From contig NC_089598.1 in assembly GCF_019320115.1 (NCBI RefSeq), positions 27,881,491 through 27,945,490 of the forward strand: DNA of 64,000 nt. Reading direction: 5' to 3'. Below, piece after piece: positions 46,375-57,960 of this stretch. The DNA is from Miscanthus floridulus (Eukaryota > Streptophyta > Magnoliopsida > Poales > Poaceae). Below the pieces are notes generated by a model. It ran no database searches. It was not told the DNA's origin and saw nothing but the letters and a program-made list of their open reading frames with translations. Positions within the stretch are counted from its first letter, which is position 1. Each line of letters opens with the position of its first letter. Position numbers and translations under genes: made by a program.

Positions 46375-49300
46375 TCAAGCCTCCTTCCTAGTTATCCTGT
46401 CAGCAGTACCAGCAGCAGTGAAAAAAAGTTGGTTAACAGTTAAGCATAGAAGTTTGCTGAACGGCCACAGAGGTTTCCATACCTGAAGCAATAGATTCCA
46501 AGAGCATCCTTGATTTCATGCACAACCGAAACGGCAAGGTGTAGGTAAAGACCCACTGTCACAGGAAAATGGAGCAGTGATATGTAAAACGTAGTGTGAC
46601 CAGATAACCAAGCAGAAATATCGACATAAAAAGGATAATAGTCCCAGAAGATAGATGTTAACACATTGCTGACTTTGAGATGCAAAGTTCCATGCTATGC
46701 TATGAGCATGAGAATGCCACATGCGTAGATGTTGGTCTTCCTGATCATACCCAGTATAACAGCAATACAAGAAAAAGGTAAAGTTTTATGGTGCTAGTGA
46801 TCCATTGCTAGGAAATGAGAATGTACTATCTGAAACAGCACTTTATAAATCTAAACGGGCTCTTTAGGCCCACAAAGCATGATACTATTGAACAGAATGG
46901 ACAAACCAAATGTTAGTGCCTAGGAAAGATTCCATAGAAATGATCATAAGATGCAAGTATGAAACTGAAAATGCTCAAGTTCACCTGTATATGCACAATA
47001 AAGAAGCAGCAGCACAAGCTCATCAACTAAAGGACTCCTGCCAGTAAGAAGATCGAGTCATTTAGTGTAAACATAAAAGAGCTGTCTTTCAGATGTTACC
47101 AGTACTAGGTGGAATAAACACATTAAGAGCTTACCCATCGTTGATCTTTGCAATGAGAGCATTTGCAATCAGAAAACAAAGAAACACCAGAGACTGAAAC
47201 AAGAGGTTTTAGTCAGTACTTAAAAAGTGGCCTACACTTGGCACCTAAAGATGAGAAGACAGGAGACTTCAAAGTCATACCATGAACATCCCAGATTTTA
47301 GACCTTTGGGCTCGTCACACAAATGAGCAAGTATCATTCTTCCCTGCTCAAAGATGATTATTCACATTATAAGATGATGAGCAGTATTTGTAGATATAAA
47401 CAAAATGAGTGATAGTGCATTAGTATTGCACTGAGTTTGTCCCTTCAGAAAACCACACATTCCTTAAGGCATCATGCAACAGCTGAAATTAAGTCCAGTC
47501 TCATCTGATGTTCATACGAGTCATCAGGTGCACTGCTTGACTCATGCATTCCAAGCAAACCTGAGGCTTTTGTGTATGCTGTTATTTTATATTCTGTCAG
47601 GTTGCATGTGCTGTTATTTTATATTCTATCAGCAGTACTAATGAGACTGAGATGACTTTTGTGTGACCTGGGTCCTGGGTAGTGGCGAGGTTGCTATTTC
47701 CAATCAATCCCGCCTTACAAAATTAAATCATAAGGTCCAGATAACCCTCTAAACTAACATTCGGTCCAATTCACTCCCTCCAACTATTTCAGTTGGTCCA
47801 ATTTACAATTTTCTTTTTTGTTTCTCTATGTACAAATTGTGTTTAAGTTTCAGATTTTGTGAGGTGATAGAGGACATATTTTGTGCTAGAAAAATCCATT
47901 ATTCACTTTTCATCATTATGTTTCGTACGATATTGTATCTCTGGTGTTAATTTATTATTAAATTTCCTAAGCTATCAAAATAGTGGCCAAAAATTAAGAT
48001 ATATTTTTCTAACATAACTTATGATGTCCTCTATCACCTCACAAAATTCGATATTAAAACTCAACTTATATGTGCAGAAACAAAAAAAAAAAAAAATCTT
48101 GTTAAGGGGTAAACTAGACCAACTGAAATAGTTGGAGGGAGTAAATTGAACCAAATGTTAGTTTAGGGGGTTATGTGGATATAGGCCAAACTTGGCGGGA
48201 GTAATTTGAACTTTTTCCTAAGCTAAATAATCTAAGAACAAAAAACAACAGCAATGAAACTTACCACCAAATATCCAAAATTAAAGCCAGTTCCAATTAC
48301 GAGCAAATGTGGTTGGTTCCTCATTATACTTGAAGGAGAAAGATAAGACCTGCATAACAAATAACAGGGACCTAAGTGTATCATATATATTTCCAAAGCT
48401 CTATCCTATACAATAAACAATGATGCATTTTTCAGTTGGCATACCAGATAGCAACTCCAGCTAACAGTGAAATAAAAGGAAGGATCTGCAGCCAAGTATA
48501 AAAAACGTAAGAAAACAAACATTAATATAAAATAACAGCACATGCAACCTGAGACTGCCAAATACAAGATAGTTATGTAATATAAACTAAAGAGGCAATA
48601 ATATTGAAACAAAAGCGAAGTTCTCACATTGACAACTTAGATGCTCTAGGAGGCTATAAATGCTCTGGAGGGAACTAGATATCTATAGCTTTTTCAGCAC
48701 TGGCAATGCAAACACATATAAACTTCATGGAAAAAAAGTTATATTAATGGGAACAAAGTTGAAAAATGTATGCAAAAGAATACACATTTCTTTTTTTTTT
48801 AAAAAAACTAACCCTTCCTTGCTTAGGGTTTAATATTTTCAAATGTATTATCGCTTACTGTTTCCAAAAGCACAGTAGCAAGCCAATATACTGTCCGCAT
48901 ATGGGAAAAGTCAAAAGCTTACCATGGCTAATGCTAATACCATGCTTCCTTTTCGCGTCTCAACTACCTCTTGGACATTGCTGACACTGGACAACAAAAG
49001 AATCACTTCTAAGCAATGATTGATCATATGCAACACAATTACATTAATTAACTATTATTCTTGCTCCACATTGTGGTAAATTTTATTGAAATCGCTAGCA
49101 AAGGAAGTGACGATTTATGAAAATGGAAGGATATTGCAAGCAGTTCTGGGGAACGAATACAAAGGACAGTAACATATTGTTAGAACTAATCATTAGCAAA
49201 TATGAGATACGTATTTCAGTTACATTTATCAATTATCATTATTGCTTTGTACTGAGGTGAATGTCCCAAAGTCACTAGTTACATTTATCACTTCAAGAAA

Positions 49301-52300
49301 CAGGACGAATCAGCATTTATGTGTAGTTCCATAATAGTTCTGGATGCTCAATGCAAAGAGCAGTTAGGGAGTAGAGGAAAAGGAAGAGAAGCTTACTTGG
49401 ATCTAACAGTAGGTATAACGGCACATACAATCATAAGAATCAGCACAAGAACATACAAGGGGATTTCGATTTCTGAAACAAGCAAAAGGAAGAACTTTAG
49501 AAATAATTACAGTAATAATTATGTGAGGCCGTGAGCATTGTGCTTCTGGCAAACAGACTCAGTTGACTAAAGAAACAGATATCGCATTGTAGCAGAGAGC
49601 ACAGAAATACTTATATGCTTGCAGTCAAATATCATGCCAATAAGGCATAAAGGAAAAAGTAATGCTGTGTTCGCATAAAATGGTGACATCATCTCATAGT
49701 CCCAAGAGTACATACCAGAAAGAAATGGAAGTGGAATCCAACCCAAAAAGGGTAGTGATTTCCGAAAATCCTGTGCCCACCATTCAGCGCCTAGATTAAG
49801 AGAACAAACAACATGAATTGCAGTAAACGTTCTGATTTTAGAACAATCAAGAATGTAACAGAGATTTGATGAAGAAAGTTAATGCATATCAAGATTTGCT
49901 TATAGGGGAAATTACCAGTAAGAAATGTAAACAAATGGGATACATAGATCAGCATCAGGCCCTCCGTTGGTCCATTTATTGTAGGAAGAATGAGTGTGTT
50001 TGTAAAGAAGCTGGTGACACAAGTGTAAATACCGATAAATAGCAGAGAGACCTTTGTTAATATCATGGATTAGCAGACATAAAAAAATAAACATTAAGAA
50101 CATCAGTTCAGCAATACAAGATGTAAAACTAATGACTGAAACCTATAAATTTTCTTGTGTGAAATCATTTGCAACAACAGAAGACACAAGGTCAAGTAAA
50201 TTGGTAAACACCAGCTGCCTCATAGGCTGTCTCATCAAATGCCACAGGATTTTGTTATGATGTGGAGGAGAGGGGAGGAGGTGAGAGAAAGAGGTATTGT
50301 TAAATCTAGGAATATGATACTACTTGTGTACTATTGTTGGAGTTGTTATTGGTATGCAACTCAAAACATTATTTTCTTCCATGCATAAACCAATGATTGT
50401 TAAATTCTACAAGTCTACGAGACCACTTATTGTCTGTTAAATTGTCTCAAGATCCACCTATAAAGCGACACCAAAGTACTTTCCCTAACTAGAAGAAACA
50501 AGAGGCAATATGTCGTATAAATATAGAAAAATGAGCAGCCATTCAGCATGAACCAAAGTAGAACTACCACTATTTCAAAATTCGGCATTCTAGGCTGCCT
50601 AGGTGGCATTGAGGTTCTAAGCAACATCCACCCCGTCTAGCGCCTGATCAGAGTAGCCCCCCTAATCAATGATGAGGCGATAGGCACGACCTCACCCCAC
50701 TGACAGCGCCTTAGCACTTTTTTAGACAATGTCATACTTGTTAAGAAAATGGGGGAAAAAACACCACGTCACCAATGTGTTCCCTAGATATTGTGGAAGA
50801 CTGGAAGTAACCATGAAGCAATCCACGTTAGAGCTATTTTGTCACATTTTATCATATATTATATTCCATGGCACATTAAACAATAACATGCAAAAGAAAT
50901 TCACCAACATTCCAGCTAGATAACGTTGAGATAACTTAATGCCACAATAGGTACAGAGCCTATAAGCCTAAGAAGCTTTTACTATAACAAGCACTGTGAA
51001 ATCTAATCATTTGATTGAGTGATCAGAAATTCAGAACACATAGTAACATTTGGGGCGGAAATACCAAATTTTGCTCAAATTAGAGTATGTACACACCAAA
51101 TGGGTTTCAAGGGTCTTACTGTTCCCAGGTTGCAAGATAGAACGGGACAGCAGCAACCACCCAGAACCAGAATGTCCATCCTCCACACATCAAGGTGCTT
51201 CCAAGGGCCAAAGCTTCAAACTAACAACAAATCAGAGAAACATCTCAAAGGTCAAAGGAGGAAAAGGTGTAAGGCCATAAGGGCTTAGAAAATCCTTACA
51301 GCACAGGCAAGTGCATCACATCCTGTAAAATGGCAATTTAGATATGTAAGATGCCATGCTAATAGAGATAGGAAAAGGGAAAATGAGGGCTAAAAAGTAC
51401 CATGATCAAAAAGTTCTCCAAGAGGGCTTGATGAGCTAGTACGCCTCGCTTGTTTACCATCAACAGCATCAAAAGTCTAGCATGGAGGCAATATTATACC
51501 ATCAAGGCAAGATGCTATAAGACAATATAGTTTATCAAACTCTATCAAATTTATGAGCAAGCTGGCATCATAGTCACCAGTTTAATCAGGCATCCAGTGA
51601 ACCATTATGCATACCAGCAGATAACAAAATAGAAAAAATAAAATTCTGGACTTCTTTTTAATGTCAATAAGGAGATACTATGTCAAAATACATTCTGGCT
51701 AGTATGAACAGACTAGAGTTTACCAAGTTGTTTGTATCTCAAGATTTAATATAATGTCATAGTTGTTTACAAAACAGGTTTGAAACTTTGGATGATGCAT
51801 GGTACCAATAATGCAAAGTGCAAAGTAAATTGTACCAGTCTAATAAAACACAGAAAGGTCACAGGGTTAATGCTAATTAGTACATCGGCGAGTGCCAAAA
51901 GAGTGTTTTTCTCATTTAACTGCATGACACATGTTCCATTATCTTTTCCGACAGTGACTATTAATTTTGACCATTCCAAAGCATGTTTAAATTGAAATTG
52001 AGCCCTTACAATTGAATTTTCTAGACCTACAACTAAGCTACAAAAACTGTTCCGCAAAAGCTGACATGAAACTCATTTTAAAACCACCTAGAACAACAAA
52101 GCACACCTCATTCCACATAAGTTAGCCATAAATCCTAAAGTTAACACTGACACAATCCCCTTGTTCGCCTGGGTTCTTCTCTCTCTTGGGAGGAAACTAA
52201 ATCCCAAGATAAGAAAAGCAGGGCATTCAAAAACTTTTAAATTGAAATACTCTTGCTTGGCAATGTATTACTATTTGGTAATCAAATGAGGGGGAAAAGG

Positions 52301-54023
52301 AAGCACAAAAAAGACTTAATTGTCCATTTAGATTCTCATAATTAGTAAGTTTCACAAACCTGGTACAAGAAGAGGAGTAATCCATGGGCAAGATGGACCC
52401 ACCTAGGGGGAGCAGTGTCAAGGCGAGGCGAATATATCTGCATAAGTGGTCACCATAGCAACAACTTAAAAAAATGATGGGTTCTATCATGATATAGAAT
52501 GCATCAAAAGAAGCACAGGTTGGGATCTTAACAGCCGGTTAACAGCTTCACAAAATTGCAACTAGTTCAAGCAAAAAAGACACTTACATAGCCAAGCAGC
52601 GCTGATAGAACTAGAAAAGAAAATCCTGTGAGTGTGATCTGAAATGTTGGAAAGCATAACCATGTACTGCACCAGATGAGATGAATCCAACAAAGAATGG
52701 ACATTGTGGTCATCGATCCCTTACCATGTTTGGTCTATTTGTGAATCCATACATGCAAATGAAGAAAATTATAAGTTAGCACAGAAGTTTTGATAGGGAA
52801 AGAACAAAGCACAACATGAAACTTGATGCTTGCACTGTGCTAAAGCTTGATTTAACACAGGGGTGAGAGCTTAGGTGTTGCGATGGGGATTCTGTGTTCG
52901 GCGGTCAAGCTGTGATCTTGTACATAAACTCTCTTTTTGCTTAATTGAAAGGCAGTGGTCCTGCCAATTCGTTAAGCTTAATTGCCAAAAAGTCAGATTC
53001 TGCAACATGGTGCCTAAGAGCACTTTGCTGTTTGCTCTCCACCAGGTCACAATTGCTTGGTTGTACAAGAAAATCATCTAGTCAAAACTCATTGTTCACA
53101 TGTGGGAGTAAGCTTACACCAGGAGAAGGTGAGCATTTTGGAAAGTTATCCCCCCCCCCCCCCCCCCCCTCAACCCCCCAACCCACCCACGCCCACCCCC
53201 CTCATCTCACTGCCAGATATAATTAGGAAAATTTCTACATTAGCTCACCAAAATATATTTGATCTATGAACAGCGGTAGTGACACCACATGTACATTTCC
53301 ATCTATGAACAGCAGGTGAGTGCATGTAATTTATTATTGCTTTGTGGCATAGAATCCACCGGCTACTAAAAAAATGGAAACAGTAAAATACCATAACAAG
53401 CTAACACACAGACACAACTACCTGTAAAGCCATTCAGTTTTAGATAGCAACCGGATGTCAGTCGTATTAATCCCTTGATCTTAAGCTCCCCCTTATACCT
53501 TCTGAAATATTTCCCTCCCATAGTGATCTTGTGCGGAACAACCTACGCAGCGTTCTGCACATCTCCAAATTCAAATATTCCACAACAACGCCAAACACAA
53601 ACAACTAATCCTTCTCGGGAGATCGTACAAAGCAAGATACTGCCCTTACAAATTGAAATTGGGGAATGGGCAGACGCAGCAACTACTCAACCACTACCAG
53701 TAAGAAGCCACGCAGAAGGAGACCAATCGAACACCAAAACAGGATTTGGAACTAGTCACAGGACAAACAACTCATTACCAGGGATTGCACGCACGCGCGG
53801 ACTAACCACTAGTAGAACAATAGTATGTCGAGGACTGGAGCGCACGCTCACACGCAGGACAAAGAGAGGGGATGGAGACTACTCACGGCATCCAGAGCGG
53901 GAAGAGGGTGACGCATCGGCTCCAGAAGGGCTGGAGCACGTACTTGGCCACCACCGAGCGGTCCTCCCCGCTGTACCTGTACCGCTTCAGCGTCTCCACG
54001 CCGTGCGCGCCGATAAACCCCAT
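46375..54023 (-). CDS. AAPT1: aminoalcohol (choline/ethanolamine) phosphotransferase, 393 aa, 18 coding exons
   Basis: Transfers phosphocholine or phosphoethanolamine from its CDP form to diacylglycerol, the last Kennedy-pathway step, in ER membranes. Exons (descending): 54023-53887, 52734-52725, 52638-52588, 52437-52360, 51476-51401, 51322-51300, 51220-51120, 50010-49916, 49790-49716, 49472-49397, 48986-48923, 48485-48445, 48349-48265, 47343-47281, 47193-47135, 47037-46985, 46555-46483, 46396-46375. They total 1,182 bp, every intron is GT-AG and the frame is open throughout. The start MGFIGAHGVETLKRY matches the family N-terminus. The catalytic motif D-G-x2-A-R-x8-G-x3-D-x3-D is complete across exons 5-6 (DGKQARR to GELFDHGCD). 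Long hydrophobic stretches (TFWFWVVAAVPFYLA, LYVLVLILMIVCAVI and others) fit a multi-pass membrane protein. The end ITRKEA matches family members of about 389 aa. This is the only intact host gene in the window. Confidence 0.95.
47695..48212. mobile_element. foldback MITE-like element in an AAPT1 intron
   Basis: The two halves are inverted copies: CTCCCTCCAACTATTTCAG near 47775 pairs with CTGAAATAGTTGGAGGGAG near 48123, and the match runs outward through AACCCTCTAAACTAAC and CCCGCC on both sides. The middle (47820-48090) also folds. It lies wholly in the intron between exons at 48265 and 47343 and leaves the splice sites intact. Confidence 0.8.
52725..52734 (-). other. AAPT1: 10-nt micro-exon of AAPT1
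   Basis: ACCAAACATG, preceded by ...AATAG and followed by GTAAGG. It completes the split codon from exon 1 and encodes Pro-Pro-Asn-Met before ITLTGF. Without it the frame is lost and the conserved MPPNMITL stretch is missing. Introns of 1,152 bp and 86 bp flank it. Confidence 0.88.
53150..53169 (-). other. C20/G20 homopolymer in AAPT1 intron 1
   Basis: Twenty C on the plus strand, thus twenty G in the sense strand, followed on that side by more short G-runs to about 53205. Its length could be an assembly estimate. Confidence 0.8.
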
Positions 54024-54585
54024 CCTGCTCGGTCGGGATCGCCGCTGGCCGGGCCCGGAGCGGGGGCGATCGGAGGTGGAGGGGACCGGGTGGTCGAGAA
54101 GCTCTGGAAGGAAGGACGAGAAGGGGACGCGATTGCGGCGGGGCTGTAGAGTGGTAGGGTGGCGGCGGCGGTTCCGCGAGCGGCGAGAAGGCGAGGTCTG
54201 GAGCCTGGAGGGGAGCGGATCTTGCCTAAGGCAACGCGTGGTATATTCGTCACGCGTCCGTGTATGGCGTGGGGCCCGTGCGGTTTGAGTACGAGACTGG
54301 GAACCTTTTGGGTCCGACGGGAAGATGGCACCTGTCTGTCTCCTACTCAAAACTGAGCAACGTGGATCTCCGCGGTCGATTTATTTTTTTTTTAAAAAAA
54401 TGGACCAATTTTAAATCATATTTTCAAATGGTATATCTTTTTTTTAATTCGACGCTATATATATGCATTTGGCTAACAATGCTGGCACGCATGCATCACG
54501 AATCTGATGTGGACGTTCCGATGATCCTATCCCACTATTCTGTTTGGCATGACAAAATCGATTTGGAATAATAGGGGTGGTGTTT
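54024..54585 (-). promoter_or_regulatory. upstream region of AAPT1
   Basis: GC-rich leader (54024-54250) then AT-rich DNA. It should hold the 5' UTR and promoter. I cannot assign a TATA box or start site with confidence. The copia fragment begins 560 bp upstream of the start codon. Confidence 0.45.
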
Positions 54586-55003
54586 TGTTTAAGGGCACTG
54601 GCCGCCAAGGGATAGCTGTGGCTCGTCACGGGAATCTAAGTGTTTGTTTGCAAACGATGCTCTTAGATGATAGGTTAGTTCGGCGTGAGCCAAGGAGCCC
54701 GACGTGTAGAGGGGGCGAAGGTTGTTTGGATAGGGTCTATTTTGAGTTCCTTGTAATCTCATGATGTACAAGACACGCCGGAGCCGTTCTCGGCTCAATA
54801 TAACACTCAACCGAGATCCCTAATAAGAGGGTATCTCGTTCCCTCATTTCTCACATGGTATTCAGAGCGTCATTCCTAGCGGAACTCAAACATGGCGCTC
54901 TCATCCTTCTCCGTAGCGTTTGCTGCTATCTCTCCTCTCGGCTTCCTCCCCGTTACTGAGAAGCTCACCAGGACCAATCATCCAATGTGGAAGACGCAGG
55001 TCA
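54586..55003 (+). mobile_element. 5' end of a Ty1/copia retrotransposon, truncated
   Basis: An LTR-like block starting TGTTTAAGGG and ending TCTCACA at 54855 is followed at once by TGGTATTCAGAGC, a copy (one extra T) of the initiator-Met tRNA primer site TGGTATCAGAGC. An ATG at 54892 opens a Gag start: MALSSFSVAFAAISPLGFLP, then EKLTRTNHPMWKTQV, typical of copia Gag N-termini. The frame is cut at about 55004 by the chromovirus LTR. Confidence 0.8.
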
Positions 55004-55005
55004 TG

Positions 55006-57612
55006 TGTGGCAGAGCCGTTCAAAATAACACATTTTCGAAGACGCTTGTCTTCCACTAGACACTAAGCACCTCGGAAGTGGCTAAACTGAACAATTCCGT
55101 CGAGCCCACCTCAAGAGAGAACTCGAAACAATCCACGTTTTACCGCCAGAATGCAATAATAAGTACAAACTTACATCACTTAATCCATTTCTTACAACAT
55201 AGAGTCTTGAAAATTATTTATTACAATACCAGAGTTCAGAGTGCCATAATGAAATAGCGGAATGTAATAATCATCTAGCGAAAACGATGCACGGATCCAT
55301 CTATGCCCACCAGAAGAATCCTCCACACAAGAGCTAACTCCTCAAGTTGCACCCGCAACAGGGTAGAATAAATCCTGAGTACACAATGTACTCACAAGAC
55401 TTACCCGACTAGAGGGAGTAGTTTTCCAACTCCAAAGAGTATGATAGGCAATATGGTTTGCTGTGTTCCTTTTTATTTGCAAAAAACATTACTAATAGTA
55501 AGTCCTAAAATAAGAATATACGTATCAAGCTACTAAATTAGCTCTAATGACTAAGATACTAAGCTAACTATCATATTCACCAAGCAAAATGTTGGATTCA
55601 CTAACAAACACTTAGCTTTGCAAATTAAGGGTATATCTTTATTTCTACTAAAGATTTAATGTATTTTGAAACAAAGAACATTTAACTACCCCAATGCTTA
55701 GTCTATTCTAAGGCCACAAAAATTACAGTGAGCACATAATAATACAATGAAGCTACCATAAATATTTCATGACTAAACTATCACCAATTTACCATAAAAA
55801 TTCATACAATGATTAACTTAATAATATGAAGCACTTTCAAACGATTTAATAGCTTCTAGTGTCAACACATATAAATATGAACTAAATACACCAACAGATA
55901 GATCATAATTTTAAGAACGTAACAAAATTTGTTTCACAATTTTTAGACACCTGCATGATTTTATATTAATTACCAAAGATCAGTTTAGAAATTAAATTAC
56001 AAAACCATTCACTAATTCATAGAAAAAGAAAAACCAATCTCCCGCGTGACCTACGTGACGTAGCGCCCGCGCAGCGGCCCGCGACGGGGGAGTCTCGCGC
56101 GCGTTGGCGCTTTTGCAAAAGAGGCCTCACACTTCTTCCAAATCATAACTAAGTGCTAACACTATTTCTCCCTCTCTCAGACCTTCTCACTTAACCCCCG
56201 TCCTTTCCCTAATTCACCCATGCGCACCCCCGGTGGCTTAGTGCACAGCGGCGTGGCGAACGGCGACACAGCACGGTCGCACCGACCACCTGGGACATGC
56301 GCCGGCCCACATATCGGGTCGGTCACCCTCCCCGACCCGAGCGGCTATGCTAAGCGGCAACACGGGGCGGCGAGACTCGCTGGAGCCAGCTGCCGCGGCG
56401 CGTGGCCGTCCACGACGGTGGCGCGGCTGCCCCGGTGAACCAGAGCACCTAAGAACCTAACTGGCTAGCGAGGGAGCATCAGTAGACTACCGTGGACCTA
56501 GGCGAGGTGACGGTTTGGGTGGAGGATGGCGGAGGAGGTGTGGCCACGTGCGGCCGAGCCATGCGACGGCGCACCGCGGTGGCGTGGTCGTGTTAGCGGC
56601 GACGGGGAGGCTGTAGCGGTTCCACTGGCGTGCGCAAGGTGGAGAGGGAGGCAAGGCGAAGCTAGTGGTGCAGGTGAATAGGCTCAGGAGGAACGGTAGG
56701 AGGGCTGCCCTCGTCCATGGTCGGACGTGGCCTTATCATCACGGCGGCGGAAAAAGCGAAAAATTAGAGCTTGGCAGTAGTGGGGTATAGGCATAGGGGA
56801 CAGGCGCGGATGCGACGGCAACGACAGCAGCTGTGTCATAGCATGAGGCAGGTCGGTGGTGCGGTAGCACGGCGAGGCAGGCTGCAGCGCTGCCCGGTCA
56901 TGCGAGCATCAGCAGTGGCTCCACGCGGCAGAGCCAGTGGCGGTCAGGCCAGGGCAATCACAGCCGGACACGCATGGCAGCGCGCGTGCGCATGCAGAGC
57001 GAGCCGGTGTGGCGACGTAGTGCCCCGAGGCATGGTGACCGCGTTCACCCGGTGAATTAGTCCGAAATCATGTCTTGCACAAATTTTAAAGCGCCTATAA
57101 AAACTAAACGGTTGCTCTGGAACCTAAACCCATCTTCACCATGCTCCAGAGGGGATATGAGGCTACCAACCTGAGCTAAAATACGACACCACTTCTTAAC
57201 TCGATTTCACAAAATAAATTGCCAAACATAGCATTGTCTAGCTGTCAACGTACTTTAAATTTTTTTTTAAGCTGAACTTGATTCCAAATTGTATTTCTAG
57301 GCTATTAAAAATATTAGCTAGCAATGTTGTTTTTCAACAGCAAGGATTTCATTGTCATCTACCATGTTCATATTCCAAACTTTATTTAAGTGCCACATAT
57401 ATGTTCTATAGCATTTTTGTTCAATAAAAATTAGTTTTAAGCCCTACTTGATATATATGCATTATTGAATAGCTTCTCATTTAACGGTTTTTACTGATCA
57501 TCTTAGGTTAAAAATTTTATCCACATATTCCATCACATGCATTATTACATAGCCATGATACTTATGACATATTTTAGTAATTTGTTTAGGGCGTAATACC
57601 GAGGGTGTTACA
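55006..57612 (-). mobile_element. 3' LTR of a chromovirus-type Ty3 element (about 2.6 kb)
   Basis: On the minus strand it starts TGTAACACCCTCGG at 57612 and ends CTGCCACA near 55006. Upstream (57613 on) lie a purine tract (AAGGAGGGAGAGT) and pol remnants in the right order, so this is the 3' LTR. The region 56040-57060 is GC-rich with open frames but no domain. It truncates the copia Gag. Confidence 0.75.
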
Positions 57613-57960
57613 ACTCTCCCTCCTTAAACAAAATCTCATCCCGAGATTTCATGTGAGTGCCTAGTGTGGAAAAAAGTGATAAAAAGTAAACTTTTAACTT
57701 AAGCCATTACCTTGATATTTTGGGGGAGAAGGTGGGGATAATGCTCCAGAATATAACTCTCCTGTTTTCACGTTGCTTCGTCCTCCGAATGGTTTTGCTA
57801 TTGGACTTTATAAAATTTTACCACTTTGTTTCTCGTTACCCTTTCTTTTTCATCCAAGATTTTGACGGGATGCTCAATAAGAAAGATCCGGTTGGAGAGG
57901 GAGTCCTTCAATTTCCACTACTTTAGTGGGGAACTTGTTTACACTAAAATTTAGTAAGTT
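57613..57960 (-). pseudogene. C-terminal pol remnant of chromovirus
   Basis: Minus-strand reading gives ILDEKERVTRNKVVKFYKVQ, a TAG, then QNHSEDEATWKQE, the usual end of the integrase/chromodomain tail of Tekay/Del-type chromoviruses. The TAG sits where a Trp is normal. The rest of pol is absent. Confidence 0.65.

Noticed and set aside
46441..46483. AAPT1 ending at an in-frame stop after YCFRYGNL
   Set aside because: That reading runs through a GT donor; a downstream exon (46375-46396) gives the conserved ITRKEA end.
56220..57055. Small GC-rich genes at 56.2-57.1 kb
   Set aside because: They fall inside the chromovirus LTR and show no domain.
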